Shown: one piece after another, positions 1 through 6,757 of the stretch
How the letters are laid out: each line of letters begins with the position of its first letter
Position numbering within the stretch: the first letter of the stretch is position 1
Source of the DNA: Bacteroidia bacterium
Lineage (GTDB): Bacteria; Bacteroidota; Bacteroidia; Bacteroidales; Dysgonomonadaceae
Reading direction: 5' to 3'
NCBI GenBank assembly: GCA_030539475.1
Contig: JAUNRY010000089.1
Span: 1 to 7,291, forward strand
Length of the DNA: 7,291 nucleotides
Notes under the pieces: model-generated
The model's database searches: none
Seen by the model: the letters and a program-made list of their open reading frames with translations, nothing else
What the model was told of the DNA's origin: nothing
Program-made: the position numbers and the translations under genes

Positions 1-2
1 AA

Positions 3-107
3 GCCATCGAAAAGCTCAAAGAGATAAAAAAAGAACTTTTATCGCTGGAAGAAGAATTTGATAAACTGCACGAACAGCAGAAATACAGCAAAACAGAAGT
101 TGAATAA
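3..107 (+). CDS. C-terminal end of an unidentified protein (partial, 5' end outside window)
   Basis: This is an open frame from the window edge to TAA at 105-107, giving 34 visible residues. They are strongly charged and rich in Lys, Glu and Leu (for example KLKEIKKELL and EEEFDKLHEQQ), as expected for an amphipathic helix or coiled coil. Nothing here identifies a family. The next sense codons after the stop, in the same frame, encode the TQVTTQV linker and winged helix of the following entry. The two pieces may therefore be one gene split by a nonsense codon, perhaps a Fic-type protein, whose Fic domain is often followed by a helical segment and then a winged helix. Alternatively this is the true end of a separate upstream gene, such as a restriction-modification subunit. 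Both readings are inference. Confidence 0.4.
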   Translation, partial: AIEKLKEIKKELLSLEEEFDKLHEQQKYSKTEVE

Positions 108-140
108 GCTACGCAAGTCACCACGCAAGTCGAAGAACTT

Positions 141-344
141 ATGAAGGTGTTAAATAAAGAAATGTATCGTCAAGAAATACAAGATAGACTTAAGCTTTCA
201 AACAGGGAACACTTTCGGTTAAGTTATTTAAAACCGACGCTGGAATTAGGTCTTATCGAAATGACTCTTCCGGATAAACCCAACAGCCGTTTGCAAAAAT
301 ACCGGCTAACACAATCAGGAATTAATTTAAAAAACGAAATATGA
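141..344 (+). CDS. Winged-helix C-terminal fragment of a Fic-type or AlbA_2/RecG-like regulator; probable gene remnant
   Basis: The 67-residue product contains a compact winged helix. The segments REHFRLSYLKP (residues 23-33), GLIEMTLPDKPNSRLQKYRLT (37-57) and the final TQSG match the very conserved C-terminal module that I know from Fic-family proteins and from COG2865 'ATP-dependent DNA helicase RecG-like/AlbA_2' regulators. In those proteins a TPQVTPQV-like linker precedes the module. Here the same linker (ATQVTTQVEEL) is encoded at 108-140, upstream of the first ATG and directly after an in-frame TAA at 105-107. The conserved coding sequence therefore extends beyond any usable start. This suggests a truncated or nonsense-interrupted gene, although translation from ATG 141 as a lone small DNA-binding protein is possible. 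Its TGA (342-344) overlaps the namZ ATG. The Fic or AlbA catalytic part is not in the window. Confidence 0.6.
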   Translation: MKVLNKEMYRQEIQDRLKLSNREHFRLSYLKPTLELGLIEMTLPDKPNSRLQKYRLTQSGINLKNEI

Positions 345-1495
345 GAAAACTTTTTATCTTTTTTGCTGCCATTGTTTCCACGGCAGTTTTTGGACAAGTA
401 AAAATGGGCGCTGAAATCACCGATAAATACCTGCCGCTCATCAAAGGCAAGCGCGTGGCCGTAATGGCAAACCAAACGAGCATGCTTGGCGATGAACACC
501 TGGTGGATTTTTTGCATCGGGGCAAGTACAACATTGTAGGGATTTTCTCGCCCGAACACGGGTTTCGCGGCACAGCCGACGCGGGCGAACACGTGGCCAG
601 TTCGGTTGATGAGAAAACCGGAATTCCCATTTGGTCGCTCTACGGAAGCAGCGGAGGAAAACCTTCGGCAGATAAGATGAAGGAATTCGATATTCTGCTT
701 TTTGATTTGCAGGACGTAGGCCTTCGGTTTTACACCTACTACGCCAGCATGGCACGATTGATGGACGCTTGCGCCGAACACAACAAGAAAATGATTGTGC
801 TCGACCGCCCCAATCCGAACGGTTTTTACGTGGACGGCCCCATTCTTGACATGAAGCACAAATCGGGCGTAGGCTGGCTGCCAATTCCTGTTGTTCACGG
901 AATGACGCTGGGCGAACTCGCGCTAATGATAAACGGCGAAAAATGGTTGCCACAGGGCAGAATTTGCGATGTAACGGTGGTACCGTGCGAGAATTACACG
1001 CGCCAAACCCGATACGAATTACCCATCGCCCCCTCTCCCAACCTACCAAATATTCAATCTATTTACCTGTATCCTTCCACTTGTTTGTTCGAAGGAACAG
1101 TGGTGAGTTTAGGCCGCGGCACCTCTTTTCCGTTTCAGGCATACGGACATCCGAAATTCAAAGGATCCGATTTCTCATTTACCCCGCGCAGCGTTCCGGG
1201 GGCAAAAAATCCTCCGCTTCTCAACCAAAAGTGCTACGGTGTTGATTTGAGAAACGTTTCGCACGAATACATTTGGGAGAACGGATTCGATCTTTCTTAC
1301 GTCATCGACGCATATAAAAACCTTCAACTGGGCGATAAATTTTTCTCGTCATTTTTCGAAAAACTGGTTGGTGTAGATTACATTCGACAAGATATCATGG
1401 CCGGAAAATCGGCTCAAGAAATTAAGGAAAAGTGGTTTTGCGATGTGGTGAAGTTTAAACAGCAGCGGCAGCCGTATTTGTTGTATGAAGAGTAA
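341..1495 (+). CDS. namZ: Exo-beta-N-acetylmuramidase NamZ family (DUF1343, GH171), exported
   Basis: This 384-residue DUF1343 protein belongs to the family that includes NamZ, which removes MurNAc from the non-reducing ends of peptidoglycan fragments during wall turnover and recycling. Residues 1-18 form a classical type I signal peptide: MRK, a hydrophobic core FIFFAAIV, and a probable cut after AVFG before Gln19. No lipobox Cys is present, so a periplasmic location is inferred. Conserved family blocks are ANQTS (43-47), SPEHGFRG (70-77, with a candidate active-site Glu72), FDLQDVGLRFYTY (121-133), DRPNPNG (155-161), HGMTLGE (186-192), PSPNLPN (231-237) and EGTVVSLGRGT (251-261). The length is normal for the family and the frame is intact. 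The start is set by the signal peptide; its ATG lies in an ATGA overlap with the preceding fragment's stop, and no Shine-Dalgarno is evident. The family call is firm. Strict exo-muramidase specificity is inferred from homology. Confidence 0.93.
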   Translation: MRKLFIFFAAIVSTAVFGQVKMGAEITDKYLPLIKGKRVAVMANQTSMLGDEHLVDFLHRGKYNIVGIFSPEHGFRGTADAGEHVASSVDEKTGIPIWSLYGSSGGKPSADKMKEFDILLFDLQDVGLRFYTYYASMARLMDACAEHNKKMIVLDRPNPNGFYVDGPILDMKHKSGVGWLPIPVVHGMTLGELALMINGEKWLPQGRICDVTVVPCENYTRQTRYELPIAPSPNLPNIQSIYLYPSTCLFEGTVVSLGRGTSFPFQAYGHPKFKGSDFSFTPRSVPGAKNPPLLNQKCYGVDLRNVSHEYIWENGFDLSYVIDAYKNLQLGDKFFSSFFEKLVGVDYIRQDIMAGKSAQEIKEKWFCDVVKFKQQRQPYLLYEE

Positions 1496-1503
1496 TATAA
1501 TTT

Positions 1504-1592
1504 GGGATTGTGGATTTGAGATTTGAAAGTATTGCCAATTTGTCCTTTTTGCTTCAGAAATCGTAAATCTGGAATCGTAAATCTCAAATAGT
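1504..1592. repeat. Degenerate 7-bp repeats in opposed arrays between namZ and ppa
   Basis: Five consecutive heptamers run forward at 1558-1592: aaatcgt, aaatctg, gaatcgt, aaatctc and aaatagt. Three copies of the reverse complement lie upstream at 1504-1524: gggattg, tggattt and gagattt. A 33-bp spacer separates the arrays. Two consequences can be read directly. There is a 12-bp direct repeat (1559-1570 and 1573-1584, spaced by two heptamers), and a perfect 11-bp inverted repeat (1514-1524 against 1579-1589) able to form a long-range stem. I recall similar aatcgtaaatc runs between genes in many Bacteroidota genomes, but their function is not known to me. The array could act as a transcription end for namZ, or it could be a replication-slippage product. 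Confidence 0.6.
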
Positions 1593-1596
1593 TTTA

Positions 1597-1604
1597 TACT
1601 TTTG
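1597..1604 (+). promoter_or_regulatory. Candidate -7 promoter element (TAnnTTTG) for ppa
   Basis: TACTTTTG matches the Bacteroidota primary sigma factor -7 consensus TAnnTTTG exactly. It lies 18 bp upstream of the ppa ATG, so transcription would begin about 10 bp before the start codon, giving a very short leader. The -33 TTTG is not seen at the usual spacing, because that position is occupied by the 7-bp repeat array. The call rests on the -7 box and its position. Confidence 0.5.
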
Positions 1605-1622
1605 TAAAAATAATAATAACTC

Positions 1623-2288
1623 ATGGTTGACAAACTTTCAGACCCAATCGGCCGTTTGATGGGATTACGCTACAAATCTCATCCCTGGCACGGAATTTCC
1701 ATCGGCGAAAATGCTCCCGAGGAATTAACAGCTTTTATAGAAGTAGTTCCTACCGATACGGTAAAGTACGAAATAGACAAGCGGAGCGGATATTTACGCG
1801 TTGACAGGCCTCAAAAATTCTCAAACGTAGTTCCCGCGTTATACGGATTTATTCCGCAAACCTTCTGCGGTAAAAGAGTAGGCGACTTTTGTAACGAAAA
1901 AACCGGAAGAAACGATATTGTTGGCGACGGCGACCCGATGGATATTTGCGTGTTGACCGAAAAAGACCTCTCGCACGGCGATCTGTTGGTGGATGCCATT
2001 CCTATCGGAGGCTTTCGGATGATTGACGGAAATCAGGCAGACGATAAAATCATCGCTATTTTAAAAAACGACACCGTTTACGGCCATTACGACAATATTG
2101 ATGATGTTCCGAAAATTGTAATTCAACGCCTGGAACATTATTTCCTTACCTACAAAGACATGCCCGGCGAGGATCGCAATACCGAAATCACCCACGTTTA
2201 CGGATGCGATGAAGCTCTCGAAGTTATTCGCTACGCTGTACAGGATTACAACGAACGGTTCGAAAATATAGGATTAATTTTGTCGTGA
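1623..2288 (+). CDS. ppa: Inorganic pyrophosphatase, family I
   Basis: This is a cytosolic, Mg2+-dependent hydrolase of pyrophosphate to two phosphates, which pulls nucleic acid, protein and activated-sugar synthesis forward. The 221 residues contain the complete family I active site. Using E. coli Ppa as guide: KYEID (Lys48, Glu50), Arg62 in VDR, Tyr74 in YGFI, the signature DGDPMD (Asp102, Asp104, Asp107), Asp135, Asp140 and Lys142 with the same spacing as E. coli Asp97, Asp102 and Lys104, and Tyr177-Lys178. The N-terminus is about 19 residues longer than in E. coli, with a SHPWHGISIG segment that I associate with Bacteroidota versions. ATG 1623 is chosen because it includes this segment and lies just downstream of a -7 element. 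The gene is probably monocistronic: it ends 17 bp from the convergent corA. Confidence 0.95.
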   Translation: MVDKLSDPIGRLMGLRYKSHPWHGISIGENAPEELTAFIEVVPTDTVKYEIDKRSGYLRVDRPQKFSNVVPALYGFIPQTFCGKRVGDFCNEKTGRNDIVGDGDPMDICVLTEKDLSHGDLLVDAIPIGGFRMIDGNQADDKIIAILKNDTVYGHYDNIDDVPKIVIQRLEHYFLTYKDMPGEDRNTEITHVYGCDEALEVIRYAVQDYNERFENIGLILS

Positions 2289-2289
2289 A

Positions 2290-2324
2290 GCGAGCTAAAA
2301 AGTAATTACAACCACTTTTTTCGC
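2290..2324. terminator. Possible shared terminator hairpin between convergent ppa and corA
   Basis: The stem aaaaagt (2297-2303) pairs with acttttt (2314-2320) around a 10-base loop. An outer gcga/tcgc pairing (2290-2293 with 2321-2324) is offset by a 3-base bulge. A- and T-rich flanks give a U-tract in either direction. The hairpin sits over the ppa-corA junction and overlaps the corA stop codon. It is GC-poor, so it is only a modest candidate. Confidence 0.3.
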
Positions 2325-3250
2325 CTGAAGTACCACAAAATGGCCAACGAGGAAACCACCATCGAAACAATTGCCATTGGATAGCCCCACTTCTGGTTCA
2401 ATTCGGGCATTATCGCAAAGTTCATCCCGTAAATGCTGGCGATGAGCGTGGGCGGCATAAAAATTACCGAAACAATGGTGAATATTTTGATAATTTTGTT
2501 CTGTTCAATATTCACATATCCCAAGAACGTGTCCTGCAAATAATCCAACCGGTCGAAACTAAATTTGATGTGCTCCACCAGCGAGTTAATGTCCTTAATC
2601 ATCATCGACAGTTTGGGCTGCAACTCCTTCGATATGAAATCGCTACGCAGCATGCTCGAAACAGTACGCTGTTTATCTATAATATTTTCGCGCAGCATCA
2701 TGGTTTTTTCCTGCAAGTTTTTAATCTCACCTAAAAGTTCTTTGTCGGCTTCCTGCAAACTAAGGCTGTTACTGAGATTCGTGATTTTGTGCGTCATGTT
2801 CTCAATCATATCCGCGTCAAATTCCACCCGCGTTTCGAGCAACGCCACCAAAACATCGGCTCCGGTGTTGTATCCTTTCGGGTTTGCCGATATTTTCTTC
2901 ACTGTTTCGTGAAACGATATAAGTTCCTCGCTCCTGACAGTAACCAATATGTTGTTTTTGAGAATAAACGAAACCGGATCGCTTTCGAAATTCGACAGCA
3001 GGAAGTTGGAGTTAACCACCAGTGTATCTTGCGTTTCTATGTAACGCGACGACATCTCGATCTCGATCATCTCTTCTTCTTCCTGAATATAAATTTTCAG
3101 AAAATCTTCGAGTTCGTTTTCTACTTCTTCGTCAACGTCGTTAAGATCTATCCAGAGGAAGCTCTGAATAGGGTTTGATTTCAGAAAATCGAGGCTGCGG
3201 CTAAGTCTTACTACGCCGTCTTTGTGATAAAAGAGTTTGATTTCCGCCAT
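2306..3250 (-). CDS. corA: CorA family magnesium/divalent cation transporter
   Basis: This 314-residue protein has the CorA layout. A long acidic, helical cytoplasmic domain covers about residues 1-250 and includes glutamate-rich stretches such as EEEEMIEIEM. Two C-terminal membrane helices follow (about 252-273 and 287-307), then a basic tail RRKKWL. The signature YGMNF (Gly275-Met276-Asn277) closes the first membrane helix, and a short outside loop with the family-typical MPEL segment follows. CorA forms pentamers in the inner membrane and conducts Mg2+, sometimes Co2+ or Ni2+; substrate cannot be fixed from sequence. ZntB-type exporters share the fold, but the intact GMN favours CorA. The gene lies 27 bp downstream of ksgA on the same strand with no promoter evident between them, so co-transcription is likely. 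Confidence 0.93.
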   Translation of the reverse strand: MAEIKLFYHKDGVVRLSRSLDFLKSNPIQSFLWIDLNDVDEEVENELEDFLKIYIQEEEEMIEIEMSSRYIETQDTLVVNSNFLLSNFESDPVSFILKNNILVTVRSEELISFHETVKKISANPKGYNTGADVLVALLETRVEFDADMIENMTHKITNLSNSLSLQEADKELLGEIKNLQEKTMMLRENIIDKQRTVSSMLRSDFISKELQPKLSMMIKDINSLVEHIKFSFDRLDYLQDTFLGYVNIEQNKIIKIFTIVSVIFMPPTLIASIYGMNFAIMPELNQKWGYPMAIVSMVVSSLAILWYFRRKKWL

Positions 3251-3277
3251 GATGCACGGTTTTAATCGATGAATAAA

Positions 3278-4084
3278 TCAGTTCTTGTTTTCTTCCGAAA
3301 AAGCATTGCCTGTGAGCGGTTCGATGAGGTTGGTAAGTTCTTCGAATTGCGCTACCGATAGTTGCTCGGGACGTTTGGTGAGCATCGGGTCATCAGGTAA
3401 GGGGCTTTCTTCGGGCAGCAGCGACTTTAGGGAGTTTCGCAACATTTTTCTACGCTGGTTGAAACTTGTTTTCACTACCGACTTGAACAGTTTTTCATTG
3501 CAGTTGAGCCGCTTTCGCTTGTTTCGCGTGAGCCGCACAACTGCCGATTTGACCTTGGGCGGAGGAATAAACGCCTGCTCGCTCACCGTGAAAAGGTACT
3601 CAATATCGTACCAAACTTGCAGCAATATACTGAGAATGCCGTAAGTTTTGCTGCCTGGAGAAGCAATCATGCGTTCAGCCACCTCCTTTTGTATCATGCC
3701 CGAGCAGCAAGGGATTTGGTCTTTGTTGTCGAGCACTTTAAAGAAAATTTGCGATGAAATGTTGTAAGGATAATTACCGATAACGCAGAACTCTCCGGTG
3801 TAATGTTTCGAAAAATCCATGGTTAAAAAATTCTGTTGCAAGATTTTTCCGTTAAGCTCCGGAAAATTATCTTTCAGATACGCAATGGATTCCCGGTCTA
3901 TTTCCACAACGGTGAGGCCTCTGTCTTTCGACAGTAGAAATTGGGTAAGCATACCGGTACCGGGGCCCACTTCGAGAATGGGAAGCGGGGCAAAAGCGTC
4001 GAGCGTGTCGGCAATGCGGCCGGCAATTGTGGCATCTTTCAGAAAATGCTGCCCGAGATTTTTTTTAGGTTTTACCGATATCAT
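3278..4084 (-). CDS. rsmA: 16S rRNA (adenine1518-N6/adenine1519-N6)-dimethyltransferase
   Basis: RsmA (KsgA) uses S-adenosylmethionine to dimethylate two adjacent adenines in the 3'-terminal hairpin of 16S rRNA, a late step of small-subunit assembly. Its loss gives kasugamycin resistance. The 268 residues show all hallmarks: KKNLGQHFLKD (7-17), SAM motif I LEVGPGTG (37-44), the ribose-binding acidic pair Glu61-x-Asp63, the catalytic NYPYN (104-108), QKEVAERM (132-139), then FIPPPKVKSAVVRL and the RNA-contacting FNQRRKMLRNSLK in the C-terminal domain. An upstream TTG at 4090 would add two residues, but the ATG at 4082-4084 gives the usual MISVKPKKNLGQ start and is preferred. The gene is divergent from the membrane protein at 4222 and upstream of corA. 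Confidence 0.96.
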   Translation of the reverse strand: MISVKPKKNLGQHFLKDATIAGRIADTLDAFAPLPILEVGPGTGMLTQFLLSKDRGLTVVEIDRESIAYLKDNFPELNGKILQQNFLTMDFSKHYTGEFCVIGNYPYNISSQIFFKVLDNKDQIPCCSGMIQKEVAERMIASPGSKTYGILSILLQVWYDIEYLFTVSEQAFIPPPKVKSAVVRLTRNKRKRLNCNEKLFKSVVKTSFNQRRKMLRNSLKSLLPEESPLPDDPMLTKRPEQLSVAQFEELTNLIEPLTGNAFSEENKN

Positions 4085-4119
4085 TGTCAATTAGCGATTA
4101 TTAGCTATCTTTACGGTCG

Positions 4120-4127
4120 CAAAGGTA
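4120..4127 (-). promoter_or_regulatory. Candidate -7 promoter element (TAnnTTTG) for rsmA-corA
   Basis: On the minus strand the sequence reads TACCTTTG, followed by C, a close match to the Bacteroidota -7 consensus. It is 35 bp upstream of the rsmA ATG, predicting transcription from about 4113 and a leader of about 28 bases. TTTG tetramers occur upstream at 4154-4157 and 4161-4164 (minus strand), but the gap of 26 or more bases is longer than usual for a -33 box. I see no equivalent -7 element facing the plus-strand gene in this 137-bp divergent region. Confidence 0.55.
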
Positions 4128-4221
4128 ATTAATTATTTAAAAATTTTGGCAATCAAAAGTCAAAAAAGGATAGAACAATAAGTTAAAATAGTGCTTTTTA
4201 GCAGCGTCCATTCAATTAAAA

Positions 4222-5250
4222 ATGAACTCAAAGCGCATACAAGATATCTTAAAAACATTGTTGTCTCTGGCTCTTGGAGTAATTATAATGTGGTTGCTTT
4301 ACCGCAAAACCAACATTTCGGAGCTTTGGCAAATTGTGAAATCGGCCAATTTCGGCATCATTGCTTTCTCACTCATATTCGGACTTTTGGGAAATTACTT
4401 GCGCGGATTGCGTTGGGAACTCTTCATTAATTCATTGGGATACAACCCCAAAAGAGCCAGCATTGTGTACGCTACATTTGGAAACTATGCCGTAAATTTC
4501 TTGTTGCCGCGCGCCGGAGACATTTGGCGATGCGGAATTGTAACCAAATACGATCAGATTCCTTTTTCAAAAACGTTTGAAACTTTCTTTGTAGATAAAA
4601 TTCTCGACATATTGGCAGGCATTGTCCTCGTTATTATCAGCCTATTGTTGTATATCGATTTTTTCGTGTCCTATTTTCATCAAAATTCGGGCTTTGGAGC
4701 CAGTTTAATTAAAATTTTCACGTCGTTTTGGCTATATTTGTCTCTGATACTATTTATAGGCGGAGCATTTTTACTGTTTACTTGTTTCAAAAACAATCCG
4801 TTTGTAAAAAAAATCAACTCTTTTTGGCAAACCGTTAAGCACGACATGAAGCTAATTTCCAGAATGAAATCGAAAAGAAAAATAATTCTTTACACCATCT
4901 TCGCTTGGTTAAGTTTTTATGTGTATTTTTACATTTGTTTTTACGCTTTCGATTTCACAAGAAACCTGGGCCCGTTAATCGGATGGATTGTATTTGCCAT
5001 GAGCAACGTTGGTGTAGCCGTTCCTGTGCAGGGCGGCGTGGGAACGTGGCATTTCATGGTAATCTCCTCGCTGGTAATTTTCGGGGTAACATACGAGCAC
5101 GCAAGCGCTTTTGCCGGAGCGGTCTTTACTATTCAATCGGTATGGATTATCCTGCTGGGCGTAATCGCTATTTTGGCGCTTCCGCATGTGAAAAGAAAGA
5201 AAAAGAACTTAGGATTACAGGTAATGGAAAATCAACATAAACAATTATAA
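4222..5250 (+). CDS. Flippase-like integral membrane protein, AglD/lysylphosphatidylglycerol synthase TM family
   Basis: This 342-residue polytopic membrane protein resembles the membrane half of lysylphosphatidylglycerol synthase (MprF) and the AglD/UPF0104 group. It has about eight hydrophobic segments, near residues 10-27, 43-62, 83-96, 128-150, 168-188, 221-243, 250-268 and 276-320 (the last probably two helices). Family motifs are GLRWELFINSLG (62-73), NFLLPRAGDIWRC (92-104) and PVQGGVGTWHF (268-278). The cytoplasmic aminoacyl-transferase domain of MprF is absent, so it cannot aminoacylate lipid by itself. A role in flipping or transferring a lipid-linked substrate is suggested by the family, but the substrate is unknown. 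The ATG at 4222 precedes a hydrophilic N-terminus and then helix 1. pepD begins 3 bp after its stop, so the two are probably co-transcribed. Confidence 0.85.
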   Translation: MNSKRIQDILKTLLSLALGVIIMWLLYRKTNISELWQIVKSANFGIIAFSLIFGLLGNYLRGLRWELFINSLGYNPKRASIVYATFGNYAVNFLLPRAGDIWRCGIVTKYDQIPFSKTFETFFVDKILDILAGIVLVIISLLLYIDFFVSYFHQNSGFGASLIKIFTSFWLYLSLILFIGGAFLLFTCFKNNPFVKKINSFWQTVKHDMKLISRMKSKRKIILYTIFAWLSFYVYFYICFYAFDFTRNLGPLIGWIVFAMSNVGVAVPVQGGVGTWHFMVISSLVIFGVTYEHASAFAGAVFTIQSVWIILLGVIAILALPHVKRKKKNLGLQVMENQHKQL

Positions 5251-5253
5251 ATT

Positions 5254-6717
5254 ATGGCAACAGCAGAAATTTTAAACTTAAGTCCCCAACGTGTTTGGAA
5301 GCACTTTTATGAACTGACTCAAATTCCGCGCCCGACCGGACAGATGGAAGAAGTTACGAAATTTATTATGGATTTCGGCAAATCATTAAATCTTGAAACA
5401 AAGAAAGACAAAGCCGGCAACGTGCTGATTAAGAAACCGGCATCGAAAGGAAACGAGAGCGGAAAAACCATCATCCTACAATCGCACCTGGATATGGTTC
5501 CGCAAAAAAACTCAGACGTTGCGCACGATTTTTCCAAAGATCCCATCCAAACTTTTATTGACGGAGAATGGGTAAAAGCCCGTTCCACCACATTGGGAGC
5601 CGACAACGGCCTTGGCTGCGCCATGATGATGGCCGTGCTTGAAGACAACATGCTGGAACATCCCGCCATGGAAGCGCTTTTTACGGTTGACGAAGAAGTG
5701 GGAATGGACGGCGCATTTGGTTTACAGCCGGGATTTTTGAAAGGTACAATGATGCTTAATTTGGATACCGAAGAAGACGGCGACCTTTGCGTGGGTTGCG
5801 CCGGCGGAACAGACGTAAACGTATCGTTTCAATTTAAACCCGATGAAGAAATTGAGAAAGGCGACATCGCCTTTAAAGTTAGCCTCACCGGATTGAAAGG
5901 GGGCCACTCCGGCACGCAAATCCATTTGGGACACGCGAATGCGAATAAATTGATGAACCGGTTTTTAAAAGACATCGTTCGCAACTACGAAGCACGCTTG
6001 GCAAGCATTCACGGCGGCTCGCTCAGAAACGCCATTCCGCGCGAATCGTTCGCTGTGATTACCATCCCCGAACAACTTGCGGACGATTTGGTGGATTTGG
6101 TAGCCGAGTACGAATCGCTTTTCAGGGAAGAGTTTTCGGGAATAGAAAATGCCATCTCGTTCAAAGCCGAAAAAACGGATTTGCCGACATCGCTCTTCCC
6201 TATCGAAGTGCAGGACGATTTGATAAATGCCGTGGAAGGCTGCCCCAACGGCGTAATCAGCATGTTGGCCGAATTTCCGGAGGTAGTGGAAAGTTCGCTC
6301 AATTTGGCGCTGGTTCAGTCATCGGAAGGGCAAATAGACGTGAAATTGCTCGTCCGCAGTTCCTCGGAAAGCCGCAAAGAGTGGGTTTGCTCATCGGTAG
6401 AAAGCGTGTTTATGCTTGCCGGCGCCAAAGTGGAGTTCGACGGCGCTTATCCCGGATGGCAACCCGATGCCAACTCGGAATTGCTCACTACTATGACGAA
6501 AATTTACATGGAAAAATACGGCGAGCGCCCCAACGTAAACGTTATCCACGCCGGTTTGGAATGTGGAATTATCCAGTCGAACGCCGGGCATAAACTCGAT
6601 ATTGTTTCGTTTGGCCCCACCATCACCGGAGCGCATTCGCCCGACGAAGCCGCTCATATTCCGGCAGTAGAAAAATCATACGATTACCTGCTGGCAATTT
6701 TAGAAAACGTAAAATAA
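5254..6717 (+). CDS. pepD: Cytosol non-specific dipeptidase / aminoacyl-histidine dipeptidase (peptidase M20)
   Basis: This M20-family di-zinc dipeptidase hydrolyses Xaa-His (for example carnosine-like) and many other unblocked dipeptides in the cytoplasm. At 487 residues it is the usual PepD length. Visible metal and catalytic residues are His78 and Asp80 in SHLDMVPQK, Asp117 in GADNGLG, Glu147-Glu148 in DEEVGMDGAFGL (general base and metal ligand), Asp171 in NLDTEE, and His461 in GAHSPDEAAHIP near the C-terminus. The lid/dimerisation domain, about residues 185-400, starts with the CAGGTD and GLKGGHSGTQIHLGHANANK segments typical of PepD. The IHAGLECGI segment (431-439) is also conserved. 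The start ATG lies 3 bp after the preceding stop, which indicates translational coupling or at least a shared transcript. There is no signal peptide, and the frame is intact. Confidence 0.96.
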   Translation: MATAEILNLSPQRVWKHFYELTQIPRPTGQMEEVTKFIMDFGKSLNLETKKDKAGNVLIKKPASKGNESGKTIILQSHLDMVPQKNSDVAHDFSKDPIQTFIDGEWVKARSTTLGADNGLGCAMMMAVLEDNMLEHPAMEALFTVDEEVGMDGAFGLQPGFLKGTMMLNLDTEEDGDLCVGCAGGTDVNVSFQFKPDEEIEKGDIAFKVSLTGLKGGHSGTQIHLGHANANKLMNRFLKDIVRNYEARLASIHGGSLRNAIPRESFAVITIPEQLADDLVDLVAEYESLFREEFSGIENAISFKAEKTDLPTSLFPIEVQDDLINAVEGCPNGVISMLAEFPEVVESSLNLALVQSSEGQIDVKLLVRSSSESRKEWVCSSVESVFMLAGAKVEFDGAYPGWQPDANSELLTTMTKIYMEKYGERPNVNVIHAGLECGIIQSNAGHKLDIVSFGPTITGAHSPDEAAHIPAVEKSYDYLLAILENVK

Positions 6718-6757
6718 TTTTTTTTTTCGCACGCACCTCTTCGCAAAACACCATAAA

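Noticed and set aside
224..1049. Long minus-strand open frames opposite namZ (224-898 and 441-1049).
   Set aside because: They are antisense to a clearly conserved gene, have no recognisable motifs, and are explained by the codon composition of namZ.
2789..3178. Plus-strand open frames within corA and rsmA (for example 2789-3178, 3285-3644 and 3819-4094).
   Set aside because: They are shadows of intact minus-strand genes with diagnostic motifs, and they have no homology-like features of their own.
4085..4090. TTG start for rsmA two codons upstream of the ATG.
   Set aside because: The ATG at 4082-4084 gives the family-typical N-terminus, so the rare TTG start is unnecessary.
4128..4221. Plus-strand promoter for the flippase-like gene.
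   Set aside because: The region is AT-rich, but no TAnnTTTG match was found; AAATTTTG at 4141-4148 lacks the TA. A promoter must exist here, but I cannot place it.
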